Source: JACKII01 sp041687435
GTDB lineage: Bacteria; Pseudomonadota; Alphaproteobacteria; Bin95
DNA: 64,000 nucleotides
NCBI GenBank assembly: GCA_041687435.1
Contig: JAWLBX010000003.1
Location: 171,009-235,008, forward strand
Reading direction: 5' to 3'
Part shown: positions 15,835 to 25,429 of the stretch, one piece after another
Layout: every line of letters starts with the position of its first letter
How positions within the stretch are numbered: position 1 is the first letter of the stretch
Program-made: the position numbers and the translations under genes
Notes under the pieces: generated by a model
Database searches by the model: none
What the model saw: only the letters and a program-made list of their open reading frames with translations
Told to the model about the DNA's origin: nothing

Positions 15835-18093
15835 ATGTTTTCTCTTCGTGATTGCACTGCTTTGCGGCTTGCAAGCCGCTTTCTGACGCTTTTCTGCCTG
15901 CTGGGGGTGCTTTTGGTATCGCCCGCAGCGTCCGCCCAGACGGCAGAGCCTGGCCTGTCGCCGGAGCAAGCGAAAGCCCTGTCGGACCTGCTGAACGATC
16001 CGCAGGCGCGGGGCGCAATCGTTCAGGAATTGCAGCGGATCGCGCAGAATCCGCCATCGGCCGCCGGTGATGCTGCGCCTGCCGCCGACGTAGCGCCGCT
16101 GGAAAAATCGATTGGCCGCCAGATCGCTGAAACGTCGCAGGCGCTTGCCGAACAGGCGGTCGAGCGCTCGATTGCCTTTGTCAACCAACTGAGCCGCGCG
16201 CCCCGCGCCATGCAGGCTATCGGCAGTGTGCGAGCCGAAGTGGTCTGGCAGGCCGTCGTCGATCTGCTGTTTGTGATGGCGACGACGATTATTCTGTTTC
16301 TGCTGCTGCGGTGGCTGGCAAAGCGGCTCTATCGGCGCATGGGGCTGGTGGCCGACGGCGCGGGCGCCGCCCGCACCGTGCTGATCATCCTGGCATCGAT
16401 TTTGATCGACGCGATGATCGTTGTGCTGGCCTGGGCTGGTGGTTACCTTTTGGCATTGCTGGCATTTGGTGATGTTGGCGTCATCGGCATCCGCCAGACG
16501 CTTTACCTGAATGCCTTCCTGATCGTTGAAATGGCAAAGGTGTTGATGCGGGCGGTGTTGTCGCCGTCATCGTCCGCCCTTCGGCCCGTCGGCATTCCGG
16601 ACAAGGGTGCCGGGGTGCTGTCCGGCTGGCTTAACCTCGCGATCAGCCTGATTGGCTACGGACAGTTGCTGGTCGTGCCGATCATCAACGAGAACGTGTC
16701 GATCTTCGCTGGCCGTGGCGTTTCCACCCTGTTGTCGCTGCTGGCCGTCGGCATTCTGATTGGCTTGGCGCTGGCCTATCGTCGCCGGGTCGCGAATTGG
16801 CTGCTGGGAGAGCGCTCGCTGGAGCAGCGATCCGGGTTCGTCCGGGCGTTGGCGCGGTTCTGGCATGTGCCGGTTTTGATCTACCTGGTTGGTCTGTTTG
16901 CCATTGTGCTGGCGCGCCCTGGCGGCATCCTGATTCCCCTGCTGATCGTCTCGTTGCAGATTGCCAGCCTTGTTGTCGTCGGTATGATCCTGAACACATT
17001 CCTCAAGCGCGCGATGGCCCGGGGGGTGCGCCTGCCGGCAAGGGTGACCCAGCGTTTGCCATTGCTGGAGCGCCGGCTCAACAGCTTCGTGCCGCATGTG
17101 CTGGCGTTCGTGCGGCTGGTGATTATCGCCGCCATTCTTGCCTTCAGCTTCCAGTTGATTGGTTTCCTGAACCTGGAAGGCTGGCTGAACAGCCAGTTTG
17201 GCGTGCAGTTCACCGGCACATTGGTCAGCGTATTTTTCATCCTGCTGATGGCATTTGCGATCTGGCTGGCGCTGTCATCCTGGGTCGATTACCGGCTCAA
17301 CCCGGATTTCGGCTCCGTCCCGACCGCGCGCGAGCGCACATTGCTGACCCTGCTGAAGAATGCCTCGACGATCATTCTGTTTGTCATCACGGTGATGTTC
17401 GTTCTGTCCGAAATAGGGATCGATATCGCCCCGCTCATCGCATCGGCCGGTGTGTTCGGCCTTGCCATCGGTTTCGGTGCGCAGAAGATGGTGCAGGACA
17501 TCATCACGGGCGTGTTCATTCAGTTCGAAAACGCGATCAATGTCGGCGATGTCATTACGGTAGGCAGCACAACCGGTACGGTGGAACGGCTGACCATCCG
17601 CTCGGTCTCGTTGCGGGATATCCAGGGCGTCTTTCACATCATCCCGTTCTCGTCGGTCGATATGGTGTCGAACTACATGCGCGAGTTCAGCAACTTTGTC
17701 TGCGACATGGGCATCGCCTACCGCGAAAGCGTGGACGATGCCAAGCAGGCCATGCTGGATGCGTTCGCCGAGTTGCGTGCAGACGAGCAATGGTCGCGGC
17801 TCATCCTGGATGATCTGCAGTGGTTTGGCCTGCAGGCGTTCGGCGACAGCGCCGTCGTGCTGCGCGCGCGCATCAAGACGGTGCCGGGCCAGCAATGGGC
17901 CGTCGGCCGGGCCTATAACGAGATTCTGAAGCGGGTGTTCGATGAACGCGGGATCGAGATTCCATTCCCGCACCAGACCATCTATTTCGGCGAGGACAAG
18001 GAAGGCAAGGCGCCGCCGCTTCGCATCGTCTCTGCCAAGGAAAAGGCAGACATTGCTTCCGAAGATGGGCAGGCTCGGCCGGAGCCGGCCTGA
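15835..18093 (+). CDS. large mechanosensitive channel of the MscS family (YbiO/YnaI-like)
   Basis: A 752-residue inner-membrane protein. It has a signal peptide (LTLFCLLGVLLVSPAASA), a periplasmic helical region up to about residue 130, then many membrane helices. The MscS core lies at about 490-700: ASAGVFGLAIGFGAQKMVQD (pore helix with Gly/Ala packing), FIQFENAINVGDVI and VHIIPFSS-like beta-domain residues. These channels open on membrane tension to release solutes in osmotic downshock. Size and topology resemble E. coli YbiO rather than the minimal MscS. Confidence 0.9.
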   Translation: MFSLRDCTALRLASRFLTLFCLLGVLLVSPAASAQTAEPGLSPEQAKALSDLLNDPQARGAIVQELQRIAQNPPSAAGDAAPAADVAPLEKSIGRQIAETSQALAEQAVERSIAFVNQLSRAPRAMQAIGSVRAEVVWQAVVDLLFVMATTIILFLLLRWLAKRLYRRMGLVADGAGAARTVLIILASILIDAMIVVLAWAGGYLLALLAFGDVGVIGIRQTLYLNAFLIVEMAKVLMRAVLSPSSSALRPVGIPDKGAGVLSGWLNLAISLIGYGQLLVVPIINENVSIFAGRGVSTLLSLLAVGILIGLALAYRRRVANWLLGERSLEQRSGFVRALARFWHVPVLIYLVGLFAIVLARPGGILIPLLIVSLQIASLVVVGMILNTFLKRAMARGVRLPARVTQRLPLLERRLNSFVPHVLAFVRLVIIAAILAFSFQLIGFLNLEGWLNSQFGVQFTGTLVSVFFILLMAFAIWLALSSWVDYRLNPDFGSVPTARERTLLTLLKNASTIILFVITVMFVLSEIGIDIAPLIASAGVFGLAIGFGAQKMVQDIITGVFIQFENAINVGDVITVGSTTGTVERLTIRSVSLRDIQGVFHIIPFSSVDMVSNYMREFSNFVCDMGIAYRESVDDAKQAMLDAFAELRADEQWSRLILDDLQWFGLQAFGDSAVVLRARIKTVPGQQWAVGRAYNEILKRVFDERGIEIPFPHQTIYFGEDKEGKAPPLRIVSAKEKADIASEDGQARPEPA

Positions 18094-18167
18094 CGCGTGC
18101 AGCACGAAATGGGCGCGCAGCAAATGGCCCGTCGACAGGCGGCTGCTGTGTGCCTACATCTCGGCGC

Positions 18168-19556
18168 ATGACCTCTGTCGTTAACCAAGTCGAAGACTGG
18201 CTTGCCGATGCCGGCAGCCTGCTGGACCGGCACGTGCGCCTTGGCGTGACCGGGCTTTCGCGGGCGGGCAAGACCGTGTTCATCGCCTCTCTGGTCCACC
18301 ACCTGCTGCACCCAAATCGGCTGAAACTACTGTCCGTACTGGCTGAGGGGCGGTTTGACACCGCCATGCTGCAACCCATGCCCGGCGGCTCCGTACCGCG
18401 CTTCCGATATGAGGCGGTCCTGCAAGACTTGATGGGAAGCGCCGGCCGCCTGCCGCGCTGGCCGGAAGGGACCAAGGCGGTCAGCGAATTGCGCCTATCC
18501 ATCCGCTTTCGCTCGCCGCTAGCCTTCGGATTCGAGCGGCCGCGCACTCTGCATCTGGACATTGTCGATTATCCGGGAGAATGGCTGCTGGACCTGCCGC
18601 TGCTGTCGCTTGACTATGCCACCTGGTCGCGGCAGGCGGTGGCGCAGGCGCGGAGTGGAGGGCGCGAGCTGCTGTCGGCCGAATGGCTGGCTCTGGTCGA
18701 CGCGATGCCGGTGGATGCGCCGGCAGACGAACCGGCGGTTATCCGCGTGGCGGAGGCGTATCGCACCTATCTGCACGCAGCCCGCAACGCGCCGGAACGC
18801 TTTTCCATGCTCCAGCCCGGCCGTTTCCTGCTGCCGGGGGAGATGGCCGGCGCGCCGGCCCTGACGTTTTTCCCGCTGCCGGATGCGCCGGCACGGCCCG
18901 AGCGCGCCACGCTCGGGCGGCTGATGAGCGACCGGTTCGAATCTTACAAGCGTGAGATTGCCGGGCCGTTTTTCGACGATCATTTGAAACGTATTGACCG
19001 CCAGGTGGTGCTGGTCGACCTGCTCGACCATCTGGCCGCCGGTCCCGAAAGCCTCGCCGACCTGAAGGCGGCCATTGACGGCACCCTTGGCGCCTTCCGG
19101 CATGGTGAGTCCTCCTGGTTCTCGCTTCTGTTCGGCAAGCGCATTGCCCGTGTGCTGTTCGCCGCGACCAAGGCCGACCATCTGCCGAACACCGACCATC
19201 AGCAGTTGGCCGACCTGCTGGATACGCTGGTTGGCGACACCGCCCGGCGCCTGTCCTATGCCGGTGCGCGCATTCAGAGCGAGGCTGTCGCCGCCCTGCG
19301 GGTCACGCGTGAGGCAAACGTCGAAACGTCGGGCGGGCGTTGGCCCGGGGTTGCGGGCCTGCCCCTCGATTCCGATCAGATCGAGGAGGTGTTGCCCGGG
19401 GCGCTGCCGCGCTCGCTGGATGCGATCACCGCCAGCGGCCAGTTTGTGCCCGTTGGTTTCCGTCCAATGCCGGGGGCTGTGCGGGCGGACCAGGGGCCGC
19501 CGTCGCTGCGCATGGATCGGGCCCTGGAATTCCTGCTGGGAGATGCGCTCGCATGA
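18168..19556 (+). CDS. ycjX: YcjX family P-loop ATPase/GTPase-like protein
   Basis: A 462-residue protein. The start at 18168 (ATG, MTSVVNQVEDWL) is preferred over an upstream in-frame GTG. Walker A-like GLSRAGKT lies at residues 29-36. LHLDIVDYPGEWLLDLPLL is the conserved switch region of the family, and RVLFAATKADHLP supplies the nucleotide-specificity motif. YcjX is often linked to the phage-shock/envelope-stress response. The next gene, a YcjF/TIGR01620 protein, overlaps its stop, the conserved ycjX-ycjF arrangement. Confidence 0.88.
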   Translation: MTSVVNQVEDWLADAGSLLDRHVRLGVTGLSRAGKTVFIASLVHHLLHPNRLKLLSVLAEGRFDTAMLQPMPGGSVPRFRYEAVLQDLMGSAGRLPRWPEGTKAVSELRLSIRFRSPLAFGFERPRTLHLDIVDYPGEWLLDLPLLSLDYATWSRQAVAQARSGGRELLSAEWLALVDAMPVDAPADEPAVIRVAEAYRTYLHAARNAPERFSMLQPGRFLLPGEMAGAPALTFFPLPDAPARPERATLGRLMSDRFESYKREIAGPFFDDHLKRIDRQVVLVDLLDHLAAGPESLADLKAAIDGTLGAFRHGESSWFSLLFGKRIARVLFAATKADHLPNTDHQQLADLLDTLVGDTARRLSYAGARIQSEAVAALRVTREANVETSGGRWPGVAGLPLDSDQIEEVLPGALPRSLDAITASGQFVPVGFRPMPGAVRADQGPPSLRMDRALEFLLGDALA

Positions 19557-20596
19557 GCCAAGGATCAACCGGAACCGGCCCAGGCCCCTTTCGCCGGCGC
19601 GTTGCCGGAGCTGCAGTTGAAGAGATGGAGACACAGCGTCCATCCGCCCGGCGTGCCGCGGCGGATCCCGACATCTATCAAGTCACTGAACCGGAACCTG
19701 AGCCGGGCAGTGACGCGGTTCTGACGGTCGCCGGCCCGGCTGCAATTTCCGATGGCGGGAAGCGGTCGTGGATTTGGCGGTTGTTCCTGGCTGGCCTTGG
19801 GCTGGGCTCTGCCGCGTTGGTGGCCTGGCTGGTCGATAGCGCCATTGCATCCGCCGGGCAGGGGTCGGTGGTTGGCCTGATGACGGCGGTGTCGCTCGGC
19901 CTGATCGGCCTGGCTCTGGCGGGATTGGTTGTTCGCGAGGTGGCGTCACTCGCGCGCCTGCGCAGCCGCGGCCAGACCTGCACCCTGGTGGAAAAGGCGG
20001 TAGCCAGCCGGGACCCCACGCAGGCTGAAGCGGCCCTGTCGGCGCTAATAGCGTTGCACCAAACCCGCCCGGCGTTGGCCTGGGTGCTGGCGCGGTATCG
20101 GGAGGAATCGGCGGATGTGCCGGATGCTGCCGACAAGCTGGTGCTCTATGAACAATTGGTCATGGGCCCGCTGGACGAGGCCTGTGCCGCCGAAATCCGC
20201 ACCATCGCCCGCCGTGCCGCCGTGCTGACGGCCTTCGCGCCAAACCCGATCCTGGATGCGCTGTTTGTTCTTTGGCTCAATCTGAGTGTGGTGCGCCGGG
20301 TTGCGCGGGCCCAGGGCTTGCGGCCTGGAATGGCGGCAAGTTGGGCGTTGCTGCGGCGCACGCTGCTGGCGATGGTGGCGGCCGGTGGGATGGAGGCGTT
20401 GGGAGATATGGCGCCGGCGGCTGTCGCTGGCGGCGTGGTTCGCACCGTGGCAAGGCGGGTAGGGGAGGGGGCGATCAATGGCCTGTTGACCATTCGTATC
20501 GGCGTCGCGGCCTTGGAAGCCTGCCGCCCCATGCCCTTCACCGCGCGCGAGCGGCCAAGCGTGACCGCCCTGGCGCGGCAGGTTTTGGGTGGTTAG
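19553..20596 (+). CDS. ycjF: YcjF family (TIGR01620/DUF697) membrane protein
   Basis: A 347-residue protein starting inside the ycjX stop (ATGA at 19553). The first 70 residues are polar and acidic. Two hydrophobic helices follow (LFLAGLGLGSAALVAWLV and GLIGLALAGLVV). The C-terminal half has the DUF697-type helices with AFAPNPILDALFVLWLNLSVVRR and the alanine-rich APAAVAGGVVRTVARRVGEG. Together with YcjX it likely acts at the inner membrane under envelope stress, but the mechanism is not established. Confidence 0.83.
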   Translation: MSQGSTGTGPGPFRRRVAGAAVEEMETQRPSARRAAADPDIYQVTEPEPEPGSDAVLTVAGPAAISDGGKRSWIWRLFLAGLGLGSAALVAWLVDSAIASAGQGSVVGLMTAVSLGLIGLALAGLVVREVASLARLRSRGQTCTLVEKAVASRDPTQAEAALSALIALHQTRPALAWVLARYREESADVPDAADKLVLYEQLVMGPLDEACAAEIRTIARRAAVLTAFAPNPILDALFVLWLNLSVVRRVARAQGLRPGMAASWALLRRTLLAMVAAGGMEALGDMAPAAVAGGVVRTVARRVGEGAINGLLTIRIGVAALEACRPMPFTARERPSVTALARQVLGG

Positions 20597-20605
20597 AGCG
20601 TTGGC

Positions 20606-21403
20606 TCACGTTGCATAGTCCGGTTCCTCCGCATCCAGCCGGCGGATTTGGGTTGGCCAGTCACGGCTGACCGTATCCTTGCCGTGGCGGGCTTCGATCT
20701 TGTCGCTGGTCGCCTGGGCTACATCTTCCGGTACGAATTTCAGCTGGCGTCCGCTGGCATTTGCCATGGCCATGGCTTGCAGCTGCGCTTCGCAGGATTT
20801 CTCCAGCGCATAGAGATTGCGCCACGCTTCGGGAATGCTGCGGCCGCAGCACATCAGGCCATGATTGCGCAGCACGATGTTGTTGTTTTCGCCAAGGTCC
20901 GCAACGATGCGCTCGCGCTCATCCAGATTGGTGGCCGGCCCCTCATAGTCGTGATAGCTGAGGCGCCCGTGGAAGCGCAGCACATGCTGGCTTAGCGGGA
21001 GAACACCATCGTTCAGGCACGAAACCGCAATACCCGCAACCGTGTGCGTGTGTGCGGCGCAGATCAGGTCGTGCCGGGCCATGTGGACGGAGGAATGGAT
21101 CGTAAAGCCCGCGGCGTTGACGCCATGGCCACCGGCATCCAGCAGGATATTGCCGTCCACATCCACCTTGACCAGCGAGGAGGCCGTGATTTCCGCAAAC
21201 ATCATGCCGAACGGATTCAGCAGGAAATGATCGTCCGGCCCTGGCACGCGGGCGGAGAAGTGGGTGCCGCCCAGGTCGGTGTAGCCGTGTTTTGCGGCAA
21301 GCCGGTATAGCGCGGCCAGTTCGACCCGAATTTCCCATTCTTCCGGCGAGACGTGGTCTTTGACGGACGGGGCGGGAATGATGTCGAGATAGTCGAGGGG
21401 CAT
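20606..21403 (-). CDS. class II aldolase/adducin family protein, copy 1
   Basis: A 265-residue protein from ATG at 21403. Zn-ligand pattern: AAHTHT gives His118 and His120, and RNHGLM gives His181. The segment NAAGFTIHSSVHMARHD aligns with the fuculose-phosphate aldolase strand that carries catalytic Glu73, but here Gly occupies that place. A sugar-phosphate aldolase reaction is therefore doubtful; non-aldolase members of this fold, such as decarboxylases or adducin-like proteins, are alternatives. It is the most downstream of four tandem, same-strand paralogues. Confidence 0.85.
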   Translation of the reverse strand: MPLDYLDIIPAPSVKDHVSPEEWEIRVELAALYRLAAKHGYTDLGGTHFSARVPGPDDHFLLNPFGMMFAEITASSLVKVDVDGNILLDAGGHGVNAAGFTIHSSVHMARHDLICAAHTHTVAGIAVSCLNDGVLPLSQHVLRFHGRLSYHDYEGPATNLDERERIVADLGENNNIVLRNHGLMCCGRSIPEAWRNLYALEKSCEAQLQAMAMANASGRQLKFVPEDVAQATSDKIEARHGKDTVSRDWPTQIRRLDAEEPDYAT

Positions 21404-21450
21404 GGTGCGTTTCCTTATCGCTTCGCAATGACGTCGGGGATGCGCCGCAA

Positions 21451-22242
21451 TCAGTGCAGAAAGCTGGGGTCCTGCTTTTTCAGCAAGCGCAGCGAGCTTT
21501 CCCAGCCGTCCAGCTTGCTGCCGCCGCTTTGGTTGTTCTTCAGTGTGCGCTGGAATTGCTGGTAGGTATTTTGTTTGATGTCGTCCGAAAGCTCTATGAT
21601 GCCGTCGCCCGCAGCTTCCAGCGCGACCTGCACTGCGCAGCATTTCTCCAGATTGTAAAGCAGCGCCCAGGTAGAGCGGATATTGCGGCCGCAGGTCAGC
21701 AGGCCGTGATTTTCCAGCACCATGGCGTCGTGGTCGCCCAGGTCGCGTTGCAGGCGGGCGCATTCGTCTGGGTCGTCGGCAATGCCCTCATACGGATGGT
21801 AGGCGAGGGCGTTGTAGAAGCGCAGCGCCTTCTGGTGTACCGGGCGCAATGTGCCTTCCACCGCGGAAAGCGCCATGCCGGCGACCGTATGGGTGTGCGC
21901 TGCGCATTCAACATCCGGCCGCCCGGCCAGCACGCTGGAATGGATGGTGAACCCGGCGGCATTGACTGGATAGGCGCTCTCGTGCAGCAGGTTGCCGTCG
22001 AAATCCAACCTTACCAGGCTGGACGCCGTGATCTCGTCGAACAGCAGGCCGTAGGGGTTCAGCAGGAATTCCTTGCCATCGGTCCCCGGCACGCGGGCGG
22101 AAATGTGGGTGCCAACCAGATCGTCCCAGCCATGCTGGGCGACGAGGCGATAGAAGGCAGCCAGTTCGACGCGGGTCTGCCATTCTTCGGGGCTGACCTT
22201 GTCCTTTAGGCTGGGCACGGTATCGACGGCGGTGGCGGGCAT
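21451..22242 (-). CDS. class II aldolase/adducin family protein, copy 2
   Basis: A 263-residue paralogue starting MPATAVDTVPSLKDKVSPEEW at 22242. It keeps the HTHT metal motif in ECAAHTHTVAG and the third His in LENHGLLTCG. The region NAAGFTIHSSVLAGRPD again has Gly where the catalytic Glu of FucA-type enzymes would be. It differs from its neighbours in lacking the HMAR motif (VLAGR instead) and has a distinct C-terminal tail, DGWESSLRLLKKQDPSFLH, similar in ending to copy 4. The substrate is unknown. Confidence 0.85.
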   Translation of the reverse strand: MPATAVDTVPSLKDKVSPEEWQTRVELAAFYRLVAQHGWDDLVGTHISARVPGTDGKEFLLNPYGLLFDEITASSLVRLDFDGNLLHESAYPVNAAGFTIHSSVLAGRPDVECAAHTHTVAGMALSAVEGTLRPVHQKALRFYNALAYHPYEGIADDPDECARLQRDLGDHDAMVLENHGLLTCGRNIRSTWALLYNLEKCCAVQVALEAAGDGIIELSDDIKQNTYQQFQRTLKNNQSGGSKLDGWESSLRLLKKQDPSFLH

Positions 22243-22262
22243 GGCGGCAAGTCCTTGAAAGT

Positions 22263-23066
22263 TTAGTGACGGTAACTGTCGTCGATCTCGTCCAGCGCGC
22301 GCAAATGGGCTTCCCAATCGAAATTGGTCTTGCCATCCGCTGCGTTCTGGAGGGTTTGGTCAAAGCCTTTGGCGGTTTTTTCCGCGACATCCGCCGGGAT
22401 CAGGGCCAGGTCCCGGCCGCTGGCCTTTGCGGCCGCCATGGCCTCCAACTGGGTTTTGCAGACGCGTTCCAACTGGAAGATCATCACCCAGGCGGCCGGA
22501 ATGGTCGGCCCGGCGACCAGCAGGCCGTGATTGTGCAGGATTAGCGCCCGGTTGGTGCCCAGGTCGCGGACGATCCGGTCCCGCTCGTCCAGGTTGGTGC
22601 TAATGCCTTCCCAGGCGTGGTAGCCGGTGCGTCCCCAGAAATACATGCTGGTTTGGCTGATCGGCAAAACCTCGGCCTCGACACTGGCAAAGGCCATGCC
22701 GGCGGCGGTGTGCGTGTGCACCACGCACTGCACATCGGGCCGGGCCATATGCACGGCGGAATGAATGGTGAAACCGGCTGGGTTCACGGGGAAGGGACTC
22801 TCCATCACCTTCTCGCCGTGCATATCCACCTTGACCAGGTTGGAGGCAGTCACCTCCTCATACATCAGCCCGTAGGGATTGATGAGGAAATGGTCCTCCG
22901 GTCCCGGCACGCGGGCGGAAATGTGGGTGGCGGCGAGGTCGGTCATGCCTTCCTCGGCAACTAGCCGGTAGAGGGCGGCCAGATCGACGCGGATCTGCCA
23001 TTCCTCCGCGCTGACCTGATCGCGGACACCCGGCTGGGTCGGTACGCTCATGGCGGTTACGCTCAT
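22263..23066 (-). CDS. class II aldolase/adducin family protein, copy 3
   Basis: A 267-residue paralogue starting MSVTAMSVPTQPGVRDQVSAEEW. Metal motif CVVHTHTAAGMA and the third His in LHNHGLLVAG are intact. NPAGFTIHSAVHMARPD lacks the FucA-type catalytic Glu. It ends ALDEIDDSYRH. It sits 20 bases upstream (on the minus strand) of copy 2, consistent with one transcript across all four copies. Confidence 0.85.
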   Translation of the reverse strand: MSVTAMSVPTQPGVRDQVSAEEWQIRVDLAALYRLVAEEGMTDLAATHISARVPGPEDHFLINPYGLMYEEVTASNLVKVDMHGEKVMESPFPVNPAGFTIHSAVHMARPDVQCVVHTHTAAGMAFASVEAEVLPISQTSMYFWGRTGYHAWEGISTNLDERDRIVRDLGTNRALILHNHGLLVAGPTIPAAWVMIFQLERVCKTQLEAMAAAKASGRDLALIPADVAEKTAKGFDQTLQNAADGKTNFDWEAHLRALDEIDDSYRH

Positions 23067-23081
23067 CGGTTCGCGCTTTCC

Positions 23082-23858
23082 TCAGTGCTTCCAGGTCGGG
23101 TCGGCGCGGTCCAGCAGGCGAAGCTGGCTTTCCCAGCCATCCTGGCGGTAGGTGTCATCGCCCTTGTCCCATTGCGCCGCCACCTTCTCGCAGGCTTCCT
23201 TTGGCGGCAGACGCAGCGGCGCGCCGGAGCCCATGGCCAGCAATTGCGCTTGCATGGTCTTTTCCAGGGTATAGAGGCGCGTCCAGCAGAGCCGCACAGT
23301 CGGCGCGCAAACCATGATGCCGTGGTTCTGCAGCATCATGGTGTGATTCTCCGGGCCGAAGTCGGCAATAATCCGCTCGCGCTCGTCCAGATCCAGCGCC
23401 ACACCCTCAAACCCATGATAGGCGGTGCGGCCGAAATAGCGCATGGATTTCTGTGTCAGCGGCATAAGGCCGTCGGGCAGGGCGGAAACGGCCATGCCGG
23501 CCGGCGTGTGGGTGTGAGCTGCGACGGCGAGATCATGCCGGGCCATGTGAACGGCGGAATGGATGGTGAAGCCGGCGGCATTCACGCTGTGGCCGTTGTC
23601 CAGCAGGATATTGCCCTCCACGTCGATTTTCACCAGGCTGGATGCCGTTACCTGCTCGAACCGCAAGCCATAGGGGTTCAGCAGGAACTGGTCGCCATCG
23701 CCGGGAATGCGGGCGGAAAAGTGCGTGTAGGTCAGGTCGGTCATGCCGTGCTTGGCGGCAAGACGGTACAGCGCGGCGAGATCCAGGCGGAGCGCCCATT
23801 CCTCGGCGCTGACCTGATCCTTGACCGAAGGTGTGTTGCGCAGGGCTGCGGCAGTCAT
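23082..23858 (-). CDS. class II aldolase/adducin family protein, copy 4
   Basis: A 258-residue paralogue from ATG at 23858 (MTAAALRNTPSVKDQVSAEEW). Metal residues are in VAAHTHTPAGMA and LQNHGIMVCA. NAAGFTIHSAVHMARHD again has Gly at the catalytic Glu site. It is the first gene of the array, so its upstream region (23859-23937) should hold the operon promoter unless it is cotranscribed with the small gene at 23938-24183. Substrate unknown. Confidence 0.85.
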   Translation of the reverse strand: MTAAALRNTPSVKDQVSAEEWALRLDLAALYRLAAKHGMTDLTYTHFSARIPGDGDQFLLNPYGLRFEQVTASSLVKIDVEGNILLDNGHSVNAAGFTIHSAVHMARHDLAVAAHTHTPAGMAVSALPDGLMPLTQKSMRYFGRTAYHGFEGVALDLDERERIIADFGPENHTMMLQNHGIMVCAPTVRLCWTRLYTLEKTMQAQLLAMGSGAPLRLPPKEACEKVAAQWDKGDDTYRQDGWESQLRLLDRADPTWKH

Positions 23859-23937
23859 GGGGCAAATCCTGTTCAATGGTGCGACTGGATGGCAGTCTAT
23901 ACCGATGGTGTAGGGCTTGCCAATCGTCGGCTTGCCG

Positions 23938-24183
23938 TTATCTGCGTGTGCGCGGTCGGGCCCGCGGGCCTTCTGTCTTGAGGTCTTCCAGGCTGGGCCA
24001 TACGGGTGGTTGGGCCTGACCATTTGCTTCGGTGTCGGCCTTCGCGCGGGCTTTGGCCTCCGCCGCATCGCGCTCCGGTGCCATCGCGCCTTCGATAATG
24101 CCTTCGATCGGCATGCCGTACACCTCGTACCGCACCCGTTCCTTTGTGGGTTTGACCTGTTTGGCTGTGCGTTTGTCGGCCAT
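23938..24183 (-). CDS. small basic hypothetical protein
   Basis: An 81-residue protein starting MADKRTAKQVKPTKERVRYEVYGMPIEGIIEGAM. The middle is Ala/Lys/Glu-rich and the end is arginine-rich (GPRARPRTRR). No domain is recognised. The start has a plausible upstream A/G-rich stretch, and the coding pattern looks better than the overlapping plus-strand frames. It precedes the class II aldolase array on the same strand by about 80 bases. Confidence 0.5.
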   Translation of the reverse strand: MADKRTAKQVKPTKERVRYEVYGMPIEGIIEGAMAPERDAAEAKARAKADTEANGQAQPPVWPSLEDLKTEGPRARPRTRR

Positions 24184-24397
24184 GTCTGACCCGGCTCCGT
24201 CGGTCTTCTGGTTAATGTTCCAGACCTTACCTAGTGAATGGCTGCCCGCGAGGGAAGCCCGGCGGTTGTCTTTGGCAATGTCATCTTAGCGCCACTCGCA
24301 AAGCTCTTGGAAGAATTGCGGCAGTCTTTGCGTGTTCACAACCTGCGTGCGAAGTCTTATGTCACCTTAACCAGGACCATATCCGGGAGCCCGTTCG

Positions 24398-25246
24398 ATG
24401 ACTCATGCAGCGACTGTTGACAGCCCAGCCCAGACCACCAGCGGCGCGCTGACCTACATCGTCCGCCAGGACGAAAAGCCGTATTTCCTCAGTTCGGCCC
24501 TGACTGGCGGCGCGCCGGAAGTCCATTTCAAGACCGAACAGCACACGGTCACGATAGGCGACATGCGCGGCATCGATGCCGCTGTCGATCGCGAAGGATT
24601 CGAACTGCTGCGCTCGCCCAGCCGGGTCAGGGATTTCTACGATACGGACGAGGTCGATACCGCCTACAATGCAGAGGTGACGGAACTGCTGAAACGTCGT
24701 TTTGGTGCCTCAGCGATTTACATTTTCGATCATACCCGCCGGTCCGACAGTGGCACGGGTGCGGAAAACCCGGATGGCCTGCGCGGCCCCGCAACGCGCG
24801 TGCACTGCGATTACACAGACAAAAGCGGCCCGCAACGTGCGAAAGATGCGATGGGTGAGGCGGAATACGAGCGGGTTGTCGGCTCGGGCGGCCGCATCGT
24901 TCAGGTCAATGTGTGGCGGCCGATCACCGGCCCGGTCCGCCGCGCGCCGCTGGCGCTTGCCACCGCAAACAGCGTGCCGAAGGCCGACCTGATCGCCACC
25001 GACCAGCGTTTTCCGGACCGCACCGGCGAAATCTACCAACTCGCCTATGGCGAGGGGCATGAATGGTATTACGCGCCGTTGATGGAGACGGACGAGGTCA
25101 TTCTGATCAAGGGCTGGGACAGTGCTGAGGACGGCCGGGCTAAATACACCCCGCACGGCGCCTTCCAATTGCCGGATCAGGATCCGGACGCGCCGCCGCG
25201 CGAAAGTATCGAAACCCGTACCTTTCTGGTGATCGAGGCCGGTTGA
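24398..25246 (+). CDS. CmcJ/NvfI-like oxidoreductase
   Basis: A 282-residue protein. The stretch GPATRVHCDYTDKSGPQR carries the His/Asp pair and is followed by VQVNVWRPITGPVRRAPLALA and the C-terminal KGWDSAEDGRAKYTPHGAF with Arg/His, the pattern of the CmcJ/NvfI/AsaB family. These proteins resemble Fe(II)-dependent oxygenases from natural-product pathways; bacterial members are common but functionally uncharacterised. It stands alone, with about 210 bases of spacer upstream. Confidence 0.75.
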   Translation: MTHAATVDSPAQTTSGALTYIVRQDEKPYFLSSALTGGAPEVHFKTEQHTVTIGDMRGIDAAVDREGFELLRSPSRVRDFYDTDEVDTAYNAEVTELLKRRFGASAIYIFDHTRRSDSGTGAENPDGLRGPATRVHCDYTDKSGPQRAKDAMGEAEYERVVGSGGRIVQVNVWRPITGPVRRAPLALATANSVPKADLIATDQRFPDRTGEIYQLAYGEGHEWYYAPLMETDEVILIKGWDSAEDGRAKYTPHGAFQLPDQDPDAPPRESIETRTFLVIEAG

Positions 25247-25283
25247 GGCCTGGGCCGATGCGCCAGCCGCGGGCATCTGCCAG

Positions 25284-25311
25284 TTGACGAAGCGATCCGC
25301 AATCCTATCTC
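25284..25311 (+). promoter_or_regulatory. candidate promoter for the small heat-shock gene
   Basis: TTGACG (25284-25289) and TATCTC (25306-25311) are separated by 16 bases. The predicted leader to the GTG at 25430 would be about 110 bases, long enough for structure-based control. No clear RpoH box or ROSE thermometer was seen, so this is a moderate sigma-70-like guess. Confidence 0.28.
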
Positions 25312-25429
25312 CAACGTATACCGGTCAGCTATTGAAGTGGCCGGTTGCGCGGTGCCGCATGGGGCGGGCTGTGCTGTAGAAGCAGTGTTTGGCGAAGCCA
25401 GAACCTGCGCCAGTGAAGGAGATACGCCT

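Noticed and set aside
20606..24183. Class II aldolase array as a CRISPR-like or defence island
   Set aside because: The repeats are full paralogous genes with enzyme motifs, not short direct repeats with spacers.
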